From Ichthyophthirius multifiliis (lineage: Eukaryota > Ciliophora > Oligohymenophorea > Hymenostomatida): DNA of 64,000 nt. The stretch's first letter is position 1, and the number at the start of each line of letters is the position of its first letter. Below the pieces are notes generated by a model. It was not told the DNA's origin, made no database searches, and saw only the letters and a list, made by a program, of their open reading frames with translations. Below are positions 12,734 to 27,116 of the stretch, one piece after another. The DNA is taken from NCBI RefSeq assembly GCF_000220395.1, contig NW_004086009.1:17877-81876 (forward strand), written 5' to 3'. Position numbers and translations under genes: made by a program.

Positions 12734-13379
12734 TTATTATTTATTTATTTTTTTTATAATTAATTTTTCATTTCTTATATTGAATTATTAATTTTTTAAA
12801 ATACCTCCTATTTATCTTTTAATAATTAGTTTTAATTAAATAATTATATACTATTTTATTTTTTAATTATTAAATTTTATTCTGATCCTATTATATTCTT
12901 TTCATTTAATATATTTCCTTAAGAGCATCTACTATTACTCTTCTTTTAAAAATATTAAAAATTACTGCCTTAATAATTTTTAGGAGAAGGTAATAAACTT
13001 TAATAAGACAAATTTCTTGAAACATTTGCGGTTTATACTTAATTTATATTTACCTTTTATAAATTTAATAAATATAAATTATAGAAAATATAGAATTTAA
13101 ATTTTATAATTTGTTTTGTTATTATCTTTAAATTAAATGGTTTAAAATATTTATTTTTATAAATTTAGGTTTAAATAATTTTGTCTTTAAATATATATAT
13201 ATTTTAATTTTTATTTTTTTATACTTTTTACTGTAATTATTTAGAGATATTGGATGTTTTATTCTTTAAAACCATTGATGGTTGCTTGTGTAAAAATACT
13301 TAAGCAAGTTAAATTATTTTTTAAGTACTTTTGAAATTGGAATTGAATTTTTAAAATTTATTATTATTATTATTGTTAA

Positions 13380-13430
<51 letters not shown>

Positions 13431-13552
13431 GATTATGATTATTATGATTATGATTATTTTATACTATTATTTTAATTATTGGCTAATTTTTCTTTATTTC
13501 TGTTTTGACTTAAATTTTTATAATTCCTTATTTTTTCGTTATTTTAATTCAT
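10644..13552 (-). CDS. AGC-type serine/threonine protein kinase, Q/N-rich N-terminus
   Basis: This is a protein kinase split by at least seven short introns. ATG lies at 13550-13552. About 330 residues of Q/N-rich sequence come first, including long TAA-encoded Gln and AAT-encoded Asn tracts. The kinase domain follows: glycine loop VIGKGGFGK (12432-12460); a 224-nt intron (12208-12431); [19 protein letters not shown] with the VAIK-type lysine; a C-helix with [16 protein letters not shown] and [13 protein letters not shown]; catalytic loop HRDVKPENL (11716-11745); TDLGVAR in place of DFG; APE as GYMAPE; and [14 protein letters not shown] late NNRLGFNG motif and NHPWFKN are typical of the AGC group. 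DLG instead of DFG is common in AGC relatives. The last exon, with NYEYIQQISEDG, stays open into TA-rich DNA. TGA at 10644 is the first in-frame stop and an intron may intervene, so the C-terminus is uncertain. Confidence 0.85.
12690..12740. repeat. (ATT)n trinucleotide tract inside kinase gene
   Basis: A trinucleotide array on the plus strand reads as AAT codons on the coding minus strand. It gives a poly-Asn stretch in the N-terminal region of the kinase. Confidence 0.7.
13373..13455. repeat. (ATT)n tract coding for poly-Gln via TAA codons
   Basis: About 20 tandem triplets read in frame on the minus strand as TAA (Gln in this code), flanked by TCA-TAA pairs (Ser-Gln). The low-complexity N-terminus of the kinase is thus built from a microsatellite that would be a string of stops in the standard code. 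Confidence 0.7.
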
Positions 13553-14090
13553 TTTTTTTTCAAATTTTTTTTTATTTAATTTAAAATAACTATATTTTTT
13601 TTTTCTTTATTTCTTTATTTGAATTTTTATATATAATAGTAATAATTTTTAATATATTTATTTTTTATTCATAAATTAACAGTTAATACTTTACGAATTT
13701 TTTTTTATTATTTATATTTAATATATATTTATATTTTAAAAATCACATTTAATTTTTATTATAATTTAAATTTTATTTATAATAATTTTTTTTTTTTTTT
13801 TAATGAATATAAATATTTTTTTTTTTTTTAAAAAAAAAAATTATTTTTATATTATATATTTTTTAAATGTTAATTATTTGCTTTTTTACAAAGTGTTTAA
13901 ATCATTTAAAATAAAGATAATACATTTTTTAGAAATATCATATATATTATTAAAATTATAATTGAAATATTTATTTTTTAATATTTTTTCGTACAAAAAT
14001 AAAAAAATATAAAAAAAAAATACTAAATAATATATATTATACTAAAAAGTATATATTCACTGTATCAATATTTCATAATTATCAATTATT
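13553..14090. other. intergenic spacer
   Basis: AT-rich sequence lies between the kinase start and the 3' end of the granule-protein gene, both on the minus strand. No coding signal is seen. It should include the kinase promoter. Confidence 0.6.
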
Positions 14091-15277
14091 TCATTAAATT
14101 TAAAGGAATTCTGAAACAGCACCAAATTTAACAGCTAAATAATCATTTAATTTTTCAAGAATATCAGTTTCTCTTTCTCTATGTTATTAAAAATAAAAAT
14201 ATATAAAATAAATTAAAAAAATAATAAGAAATAAGAAACCTTTCAGTAGAGAATTTAGTGTAGTGTTCTTCATCATTATTATATTAAAGTTTCACTGCTT
14301 TAAGTTCATTTTCTAAAGTATCTAAAGTCAATCTATTATTTGCAAGTGAGAGTGTTTCTCTAGAAATAGAAGACTCAAGATTTCCAATTAAGGTATTTTT
14401 TTCTAAGATTTATTCATAGTATCTTTTTTTATGTTATAATAAAAGTACAAGGTCTTCATCCCATTATTTAGATTATCTTTCTTCTACATTTTTATTGTTA
14501 TTTTAGACGTCAGCTAAAGATTATCTTAAAGAGTTTAATAAGTTGAGAATTTTCTATACATTGTTGTAATCTAATTTATTGCTGATTTAAGAGAGGGCCA
14601 TAACTAAAGGTCTGAATAAAGAAGCTTATTTAGATTAGTTATTTTTGAGTTTATCGAAGACTTTATCAAATCTAGATTTTACTTATACGAAAGAAACACC
14701 ATTGAGCATGTGTTAAATTAATTTAGTGGCTTCGTCGACTGAAGCTAATGTTTCTGTCAATTCAGCATCGGATTCTTTCCATTTTTAGTTGGCTTCAGCT
14801 CTTTCTTTTGTACCAACATCGATACTGTTTACAGTATTATCATAGTCAGATTAAGCTTAAATTAATTAAGTTTTGGCATCATCGAGGCTTACTTTATTCA
14901 ATTTGATGGAATTTTCAAGAGATGTTATCGTGTTTGTGGTTTATGTGATTCTGTTGGATAATGAATCTAAATTTTCTCTGTAACTGCTTCTGACTTCTTC
15001 GATTCTATTATCAGCTTATTCTTAATCTCCAGCTAATTAATGTATGATTTATTCTAATAAAGCTCTAATTAATTCAGGAGAATTATTTGAGTTCATATTC
15101 ATTTAGATGGCATTTAACATAGTCTATCCGAATGTTTCTTTTTAGATCTATGTATATAAATATATATTTATATATATAATTATTAATTACTTCAGAAAGT
15201 TAGAGATGAACTTCTTTATTAGAAAGAGTTGCAAAGATAACTGTTGCAAATAATGCAATTAAAAATATTGATTTCAT
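14091..15277 (-). CDS. secreted coiled-coil protein, candidate granule-lattice (trichocyst/mucocyst matrix) protein
   Basis: This gene encodes 360 residues in three exons. Introns at 15148-15190 (43 nt) and 14179-14239 (61 nt) keep the frame perfectly, giving 361 codons including TGA at 14091-14093. The first residues MKSIFLIALFATVIFATLS form a clear cleavable signal peptide. The remainder is nearly all heptad-type coiled coil rich in E, K, Q, N and S (for example NRIEEVRSSYRENLDSLSNR, ESDAELTETLASVDEATKLI and LVLLQHKKRYYEQILEKN), with Cys absent. A signal peptide plus an acidic all-coiled-coil body of 350-400 residues is the hallmark of the Grl/TMP family, which packs dense-core secretory granules in Tetrahymena and Paramecium. 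In this organism that would mean mucocyst content. The family assignment rests on architecture rather than on a diagnostic motif. Codon use is GC-richer than its neighbours, as expected for an abundant product. Confidence 0.65.
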
Positions 15278-15968
15278 TTTTTTTATTTTAATTTTATAAT
15301 ATTTTTATTACTTTTATTTAATATTTTTTTTTGATTTTTTAGTTATATTTGATTATTTTTTTGTTTTTAATATTTTTCTTCTTTTTTTTTAATATAAATA
15401 CGTTTTAGATTTTTTATATAAGTAAAAAAATACTAAATTGCAAAAACGTAAATTTGTATAGGTTTTTTACTACTATTAAAATGAAAACGTAATTAGTTTT
15501 TAATAAAATAATAATAGAAATAAAAATAATACAATAAATTAATAATAAAAACTAATAATATATAAATATATGTATAATTTTTTTTTATAAATATATATTA
15601 TAACATATAAATAATTAAATATATATTTAATAAATATTATTTTATTTTTTAATATTATAAGATTTATTCATAATATATTTAAAAATAAATTAAAATTATA
15701 TTAATTAATATATATATATATTTATTTCGCATTAAAACCTTTAAAAAAATATTATTATAAGTTTATTTATTTAATTACATTTTTAATAAAGTAATTTTTT
15801 ATTTTTATTTTTTACAATTCTTTAAAATATCTACAAAAATAAAATATTTATATAAATAATAATTACTAAATATTTAAATTCTAATTTTTTGTTTTATATT
15901 CATTATAAAATTATTAGAATAACAATTAATTTAGAAAATACATAAATAAAAAATTTCAATATTTATAA
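15278..15968. other. intergenic spacer
   Basis: About 690 bp of A/T-rich DNA lies between the granule-protein start and the Sec14-like gene end. No exon-like patch was found on either strand. Confidence 0.6.
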
Positions 15969-17585
15969 TCATATTTATTAAGGTCCATAATTATAATTTA
16001 TACAATTTTCTTCTTTACAATTACATTTTCCTCCTATAAATTTAGGTAAATTTTCTATAGGTATCTAATAAAAGAAAAAAAAAATTATCATAAAATAAAA
16101 AAATTACTTCTTCTAATAAAGTATTCATATATTTATTTCCTAAAATTTGTATTTTTTATTAAGTAGATTAACTTAAGAAGTTTTTAATTATACCCCAAAC
16201 TAAATTAAACATAAATCCATTATTAATAATATACATTCTAAATTTATTAATTATTGAATTTTTTTTAAAAAAAAAACAATATAAACCTATGTAATATTTC
16301 TGGATAATTTTCTTTTGTAAGATTAGTTGTTAACTTTAAAAAATTAACTAATTAATCAGTTTTAAAAGATGAGTTTTTCAAATCTAATATTATTATCACT
16401 TTATTTATTCTTTTTCCTTTCTATGCTGAGCATAACTAAAATATGTATTTTATTATTCTTTCATAATGTTATGTATAATATTTCATAAGTCTTTCTTAAT
16501 TAGTTTTTTTGAAAAGTTCATCATATTTTAATTAACCTAATCTTTCTATATAAATAGGCATTCCCTTTATACATATATTTTTTTAAAAAATAAAATAAAT
16601 AAATATACTTCTATATTTGTAAAATGAAAACCATGTGGGTAAACTTATTTAACTTCTTCTAATTCACCAAATTTAAACTAAAAAATATTTTAAATATCAT
16701 TTTATTTTCTCCATTAAAGATGATTTTAAAATAAGGCAGAAGATTCAATAATATTAAATTATTTGGCTTTTAAAAATCTATATAAATAATAGTCATTAAA
16801 AGTATCTTTGTTTTCGTTTATCTATTATTAAAATTATTATTTAAATTAATAGAATGTATTTTATTATTATTAATTTAATTCATTTCTAAACAAAACAAAA
16901 AAAATGTTAAAAAAAATAAAATAAAATTTTAATAATTATATATATATTTATATATATTTTTCTTTATTAATATATATAATTATATACTAAATATTTATAT
17001 CATCCCATCTATATAAACCTTTTGAATTAATATTATCATTGACATTTTTATAATTATATTAAAAAGCATCAATATTTTATTCTATTTATTACTGGAATTA
17101 TTTAGTAAAAACTTCATTGTTTTTTTTTCTTAATTTTTTTAAAAATCTTCTAGTGCAAATTTTGTATCTTCTAATAGCATTTTTATATCAAAACCTTATT
17201 AATAATTCGGAATAATTAAAGCTTATGATCTTTTTAAATATATAGGGATAGATCCCCCTCTTATTAATTAGTCAGTTATTTCTTCATAGTTTTATTTTAT
17301 TTAAGTTTTTCTATTTTATGTATCATATTCAAATACTTTTTTTTAAACCTTTAATTATGAATTATATTTATTTCCGTATAAAAATGAATCATCGTCTTGT
17401 ATCATTAAATCGCTTGGCTCTTGAGGAGGTGTATAAAAACTTGTTTTGCTCGATTGATTTTCGGATTTGTAATATTCGGGTCTTTTTATTAATTCATTTG
17501 CTTTTTTTCCTTTATTTGAGTCTTGATAATCACATGTTTCTTTTTCATTTATATTTTTTCTATCTTTTGATTCACAACAACCCAT
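15969..17585 (-). CDS. Sec14-like CRAL-TRIO lipid-transfer protein with MGCC N-terminus
   Basis: This is a phosphatidylinositol/lipid-transfer protein of roughly 480 residues in several exons. The start MGCCESKDRK is a strong N-myristoylation plus palmitoylation signal. About 200 polar Q/N-rich residues follow. The CRAL-TRIO N-terminal and lipid-binding lobes come next: YYLYRFLKAKQFN, LFQNHLQWRKQNDI, VYPHGFHFTN, PIYIERLGQL, ERLMKYYIQHYE and VIIILDLKN, then KENYPEILHRF and NNGFMFNLVWGIIKNFLS. The final exon has LPKFIGGKC, the usual LPxxxGG closing motif, and then a short Cys-containing tail with TGA at 15969-15971. One frame change near 17110-17125 falls in a nine-A run and looks like a base-count slip. 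Introns of about 40-90 nt separate the lobes; their exact ends were not all fixed. The PI 4-kinase gene lies about 1.1 kb upstream on the same strand. Confidence 0.85.
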
Positions 17586-18020
17586 TTTTTATTTTTTTTA
17601 TTTTATATAATTATATTAAAATATAATTTTTTCTTAACTTTTTTTAATTTAATTAAAAACTTATTTTTTTAACTTTTAAAATTATTTATATTTTACATAT
17701 TACTTTTTTTTGTATAACATTTTTTTTTTATAGATTTATTTTTAAAATAAATAAAAAATATAAATAAAATATTATTAGATTTATAAATATATAATATATA
17801 AAATAAAAGATTTAAAGATTTTTATAAATTATTAGGAATTATAATTATTTTTATTATATTTTATATTATATTATATTATAATAAATCTTATTATAAACTA
17901 TTTTTTATAATATATTATATATATAAAATTCATTTATTTTCATCAAAAAAATTATCCTATTAATTTTTACATAAATTATCAAATGTTTTCATTTTTTAAA
18001 TTATTTAATTAAAATAAAAT

Positions 18021-18560
18021 ATGTCTAATTTAATATATGAGAACACTTTGAAAAAAATAATTTTATTTTTATAAAATTAAACTTAAGAAAATAAATATAT
18101 TTAGACTAATAGATTAATTATAAGAAATTAAATAATTAAAATGTTAATTATATCCTTTAGAATACGAGTAAATAAATTAACAAAAAAAAAGTACATACAT
18201 TTTTATTTTGAATAAACACAAATTATAAACGAAATATTAGAACAAAGAATTATTAAAAAATTTTGTAAATGCTTTAAATTAAAATCTTAAAAAAAAAACT
18301 CACAATAAGTAAGTATATAAATCATTTTATATTATTTTTATTAATATTCAGAAAACTTTAATTAACAAAAAAATTAGTGAAATAAACTAAATAATATAAT
18401 TTGATAATTAAACCAATAATAAGCTAATAAGAGAAGAAATACAATTTGAAAACTTAAACAATAATATAATTTCAAATAAGTTGATTTAAAATTATATTAA
18501 AAATAAAAAGTATAACTTCTTAATTAATTAAATGATTTTAAAACAAAAGAAGATTTTTAT
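18021..18560 (+). CDS. possible Lys/Asn/Gln-rich hypothetical protein
   Basis: The frame from ATG at 18021 (MSNLIYENTLKK) contains FYFEQTQIINEILEQRI and KFCKCFKLKSQK. It meets a candidate intron (GTAAGTATATAAATC...TATTCAG, about 18307-18350) and continues in frame with LINKKISEINQIIQFDN and REEIQFENLNNNI. No convincing stop follows before TA-rich DNA near 18560. Random TGA-free frames are common at this base composition, so this could be chance; the well-formed intron and mixed hydrophobic/charged composition argue mildly for a gene. No family is recognised. Confidence 0.3.
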
Positions 18561-18658
18561 ATATATAAATATATTTATTTTTATTTTTTAAATTCAAAAA
18601 AAAATTTAATTTTAAAATTAAATATATAATATTTTTTTTAAAAATAAAAATAATAATA

Positions 18659-21760
<3,102 letters not shown>

Positions 21761-22844
21761 AGTTTTTTATTTTTATTTTTATTTTAATTGTTATTTATTT
21801 TAAATAACAAAAACCATAGAATATTTTATAGTATTATCATTATTTAAAATATTAATTATAATCAATTAATTAATACTTAAAATAATAAAATCTAAATATA
21901 AATTTTTATGTATTTTTTAAAGTTTTTAATAATTTTTTATTTATTATTAAATTTTAGAAATAAAAATTATAAAAAAATAAAATTTTATTCTTAGCTATTT
22001 ATAAATTTATAAAAAAAATTAAATATTATGGTTATAAAATACTAAATAAATAATAAATTTAATAAATATTAATATTAATTTATAAAAAATATAAATTAAA
22101 TAATATATATAACTTTTAGTAATTATGTTTTTTTTTTTTATTTTAAAATTTTTTAAAAAAATAATATAAGAATAAAGATTATAATCAATTTTCTTACCTT
22201 CTTATTTGTATATAGTCGTTCTTTAAAAAAATTAAAATAAATATTTAAAATTAATATATATATGTAATATAAAAATAAATTTAAAATCTTTAACTATTTT
22301 CATTTTAATAAGATAACACTTTAATATTAATCTTTGAAATTATAAATTAAATACAGTATTTAATTAAAAATTATAATAATTTAATTCTTAAAAAAAATAA
22401 AAAAATTATATAAATTTATTTTAATAGATAGCAATATAAAGATACAAATAGTTTATTTTCTTATTACTATAAAAATATAAACTTAAAAATAAATTAAAAC
22501 ATAAAATTAATTTTAACATAAAAGAAAAATGAAATTATAAAAGATTAGTATAAAAATTTATAAGTGAAAACTGATTGAGTTATATTTTTTTAGATATATC
22601 TTATTAACTCTAGCATAAAAAATAATTTTAATGATATAACAGTCTTTACATTTAATATATGAAATATTAAAAAATTGTGTTAATTTTTATATTTTTATTA
22701 TTATATCATTTTTATATTATTATTTATTTTTTAATAATAAATAATAAAAAATATTTATTATTAATATATTAAAACATAAATTAACTAATTTTTTTTTAAA
22801 AAAATATAAAAAAGAAAGAAAATATATTGATAAAATATATAAAA
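21761..22844. other. intergenic spacer
   Basis: More than 1 kb of AT-rich DNA lies between divergent genes (PI4K on minus, membrane protein on plus). It must contain both promoters. No exon-like patch stands out, although an undetected first PI4K exon could lie near 21760-21900. Confidence 0.55.
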
Positions 22845-23507
22845 ATGAAACTTAATGTTGAGTCTTTTACAAGTGATATGGATTTGTCAGCAGTAATTTC
22901 AATGACATAAACTATGAAAAATAAAATTCTTAGAAACCATATGATATTGATAATATTTTTCCATATATGCTAAATATTAACCTAATTATTTACTATTGTT
23001 TACACTCCATGGTACTTTGATAATTCAAATTAAGATAATATACAGTATGGATTATTGTTAAATTATAATATAAATATTAGCAATATAAGAGTGAATAAAT
23101 TAATTGACTCGAATAACATATAGATAGGAGGAATATATTCTTTTGGAATATTTGTGCTGGCTTTAATTATATAAACTTTATTTTTATATTAGAAGCTTTA
23201 GTTTTATTTTTGGTTTAATAAAAAAATTGAAAATGTTAATAAAATTTTTAAATTTAAAACTTTTATAAGGATATGCTCTTTTTTAAATTTAACGGGTTTT
23301 TTTTATTGGGTTTTTATAGTTTTCGTTATTTAGATTATTGATTAGATCAATAATGTTCTTTATTTAAAATATGGGTTTGCACTTTGTGCTGGAAATATAG
23401 GGTTCTTTATTTTAATTTGTGTTTATTTTAAATTTCTGTAAAAATCAATTAAGAAAAACTGTTTAGTTAATAATTTGTTATTGTCTAGCGTTTATAACTA
23501 AATTTGA
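22845..23507 (+). CDS. four-helix membrane protein (tetraspan, claudin/PMP22-like topology)
   Basis: A single exon of 220 codons runs from ATG at 22845 to TGA at 23505-23507. About 35 polar N-terminal residues precede four hydrophobic helices. They are approximately residues 36-58 (ILIIFFHICQILTQLFTIVY), 105-125 (YSFGIFVLALIIQTLFLY), 155-180 (GFFYWVFIVFVIQIID) and 187-205 (YGFALCAGNIGFFILICV). A 40-45-residue Asn-rich loop lies between helices 1 and 2. This spacing, with the large first extracellular loop, is the topology of the claudin/PMP22/tetraspan group, but the W-GLW-C-C loop signature is not present. The family is therefore left open. There are no introns and no frame problem. Confidence 0.65.
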
Positions 23508-24265
23508 AAAAAATAAAAAAATATATAAAAATTATATAATTTTTTTTTATTTTATTATTATAAATTATAAATAATTAGGATAAAAAAATAAGATCAGTAT
23601 ATATATTTTACTTTATATATATATATATAAAAATTGTTATTAATTTAATTATAAATTAAATAATTTATATTTTTTAAGTTTTACTCATATAAACTAGTAA
23701 TTTTTATTATAAGTTATCTTTTTAATAAGAATAAATTAATAAATGTTTATATATAATTTAATAAATATTTAATTATTATTAATTTTATATATACTATATT
23801 TTTATATTAAGATTATAATTATGTATAATATAAAAATATATTCAATATTTGATTAAATTATATTAAAAAAGAAATATCTTTAAATATTTATAAAATCTTT
23901 ATTTTATAAATAATTTTTATTTTGATAAAAATATTTAAAATAAATAAAATAATTAAATATACATTATTTATAAAATTTATATAATAATTTTATTAAATTA
24001 GTTTGTTTTAATAAATTTACTGTTTTGTTATGAAAGAATTTACAATCTTACAAATAATATTATTGATTAAATTATAACTAAAAAAAATATTTTATAAAAA
24101 ATGAATAAGCTTATTAATAAATTAATTAAATAATTAAATTTAACCTTGGTATATAATATTTTTTTTTGGAAAACTCTAAAATTTTTTAGCTAAAAAAATA
24201 AAAAAAAAATATAATTAATACTTTAAAAATATTTTATATTTAATTCAAAAAAAAAATAAAAAAAA
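23508..24265. other. intergenic spacer
   Basis: About 760 bp of A/T-rich DNA lies between two plus-strand genes. No coding signal is seen. Confidence 0.6.
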
Positions 24266-24964
24266 ATGGCAACAAGAAATATAAAAAAGGTCTTAATAGC
24301 ATTTGATATAAATAAAACAATATTATACGCGCATAAAAAAACAAAGCTTCTTAACTTGAATCTAGAAAAAAATTTAGAAAATGTAAAATCAAACGAACAT
24401 ATAGAAGGATACGACATATATTATCGTAATGGTCGTCCAGAACTTTTAGATTTTTTATTTGTTGAAAATGCATAGCTTTTTGATATAGGAGTATGGAGTT
24501 CTTTAGACAAAGATTATACAGGTCATTTTGCTAAAAGTTACTTCGGAAGATATTATAGGAATCTTTAATTTGTAATTGCATGTAAAAGAGAAACATATGA
24601 AGGTGTTTTACGTTAGACTTCGGTTGAACCTTTATAAATACATAGAGATTTTAAATAATTATAGGAAAAATTTTAGGATTAATATACGAATAATAATATT
24701 ATTATGATTAGTAATTATCCGAATTTAACTGATTCCTATACCCCTAATGATATTATTTTATCGAAATATGATCCAATTTAGATTGGAAACATATTCGGAA
24801 ATGATTTAGAGATTACTACTTTAATAAAATATTTAAGAGGGCTTAAAGTTTTTGTTACTGTTAAAAATGTTGAAGACGTGAGACCCGTTATTTAAGCGAA
24901 AAGCTTTAAATAAACATATAATAGAATTCTTAATAATCAAAGAAATTATAATGAAATAAATTGA
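24266..24964 (+). CDS. FCP1/NIF-like HAD-superfamily protein with DxN motif
   Basis: A single exon of 232 codons runs from ATG at 24266 (MATRNIKKVLIAFDINKT) to TGA at 24962-24964. The order of motifs follows FCP/SCP-type HAD phosphatases. Motif I is FDINKTIL near residue 14. The RPELLDFLF segment near residue 59 equals the RPxxxxFL element. VWSS near residue 75 equals the motif II-type (T/S)(S/A) strand end. RETYEGVLRQ and HRDFKQL follow. SNYPNLTDSYTPNDII replaces the usual DDSPxxxxxxxxN motif III. FCP enzymes need DxDx(T/V) in motif I; here the second Asp, the general acid/base, is Asn. The motif III Asp pair is also not obvious. This may be a non-catalytic or altered-chemistry HAD protein. 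Single-base misreading is possible but would have to hit that codon exactly. Confidence 0.75.
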
Positions 24965-27116
24965 CATCTCATTGATATTTTTTTTTTTAATTTTTTTTTA
25001 TTTTTATATTTTTATATATATTTATTAATGTAAAATATTTATAAATTAATACATTTGATTTTTTCAGCATTTATTTTTAATAAATTTTAGTTATTTTTAA
25101 AATAATAAAAAATAATATTAAAAATACATTTATAAATGATTTCATTAATTAAAAAATATATTATTTTCTTTCATTCATTCTTTCTTTTATTAAATAATAA
25201 TATTAATTTTTTTTTTTATTTTTTATATATATATTTATATATTTATATATTTATATATTTATTTATATAATTTTAATATTTTGTATTAAGAAATATTTAT
25301 TATTTTTCTGGATTTTCTAAATTTATTTTTATTATTAATTAAGAATTTTTAATATATTTTAATAAAAAAATTTTGCAAATCTTAAGAATAATTAATAATT
25401 TTATTCTTTTCAATTATTTTTTATATTTTTAATTATCTTAATATCAAAGTGTATTTAATTTTTGCTATTTAAATAACATACAATAAAATATATAATCTAA
25501 AATAAAAACTCTACCTTTTTTTAATTAAAGGCACATCCATATTCATTTATAATTGATTCAAGCTACATATGAATATTTTTATTTTATAATTTAAGCAAAT
25601 AAAATTTAATATAGAAATTTATTTAAAATTCTACATTTTTTTTTTTTTGAATATATCGTTTCTCCCTTTATATTCAATAGAAAAACAATTAAAACATTAA
25701 AAATAATTCTAATCAATATAATGATATATTTTTTTTAATTAATTTATTAATAGTTAAATTACATAAATTAAGAATCGAAATCTTTGTTTATTTGAAATAT
25801 TATTATAATAAAAATTCTTTAATCTAAAAATTTTTAAGTTTTTTTGAATGAAATCTTTTTTTAAGGAAATTTATAGTGAATATTTTTTGGATTTAATTTT
25901 TTTACCTTAAAAATTGTTTATTAATATAAAAATGTACAATAAAAAATAAATTATACTGAATATATATTATATACAAAGAAAATTAATTTAAATTTATCTT
26001 TAAAAAATATTGTAGAAGGATTTTAGCTAGTAAAAATTAAATAAATGGCGTAAAAATGGACTAATATAAGGTTTTTTTAAATAATTAAACTTAAATTTTA
26101 TAATTTAGATTAATTTTAGACGAATAATTTAGTTAGAAGAAATTATTAATAAAAAAAATTAAGAAAAGCTTTTAGAATATATTTAAATGGTAAATAAACT
26201 TGTTAGTTTAATTTTGGAATATATAATTGATATTTTTTAGCTTTTTAAAATAATAATCAATTGATGAATTTACTAAAAATATTAAAGAAAATACAATTAT
26301 GTGAGTTATATAAATCCTTTATTTAAAATTAACACTAAATATAATATTTCATGAAAATAATTTATATACTAATGTGTGAAATATAGCTTAGATTATAATT
26401 TTATTTTTAGTAAAGGAATTTAAAAAGATTTTTTTTAAAATTAATTTGTTTTAGATAAAAGTAAATACAAAGAAATTATGAATAATGAATTATGATTTTT
26501 TAATTTTTTGTGAAATTATATTTAACATAGATTATTATTTTTATACAAAATTAATTTTTAATTGATACTATAAAAAATAAAAATATTTAAAAAAAAACAT
26601 ATGTAAATAATTAAATAAAAATGCTTTATATTAATATTCCTAGAAAAAAAAACAAATAAATTTTAAAAGTTAGAAAAAAATATATTATATTTATTTATAT
26701 ATTTATATTATATTATTAAAAATATATAATTTATTTTTAAAAAATAAAATAAATATTTAGTCTATTTTATTTCACAATTTTTTCGAATAATCTGAAGCAT
26801 GCATTATTAATTTTAACTATAAAAATTAAAATTCATTATAATAATCTTCTCATTAAAAACAAATCAATTATTAATAAAATTTATTAGCAAAAATAAGATA
26901 TTATAATATATTTAGTATTAATATTTTTAACTTTAATATATATTTAATAATCAAAAAAGTAAATATTAAAAGAAAAAAATACTAAAAATAATATGTTAAA
27001 TTAATATTATAGATTTAATATGTAAATTACTAATTGTATTATTTAATTATATATTCGATAAAATTATTATTATATTATTATAAAAAAATATATATCCAAT
27101 TAAATAAAAAAAAAAA
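24965..27116. other. long intergenic region; weak small-gene signal near 26045-26490
   Basis: This is 2.1 kb of AT-rich sequence. On the plus strand an ATG at 26045 (MAQKWTNIR) is followed by a candidate intron of about 35 nt (GTTTTTTTAAATAA...ATTTAG). Beyond it lie charged stretches such as LILDEQFSQKKLL and SIDEFTKNIKENTIM up to TGA near 26301, and a second open frame to about 26492. Composition is only slightly better than background, so I do not call a gene. The rest shows nothing but A/T runs. Confidence 0.4.

Noticed and set aside
17318-17626. Plus-strand open frame of about 100 residues
   Set aside because: It lies antisense to the first exon of the Sec14-like gene, whose MGCC start and CRAL-TRIO continuation are far better supported.
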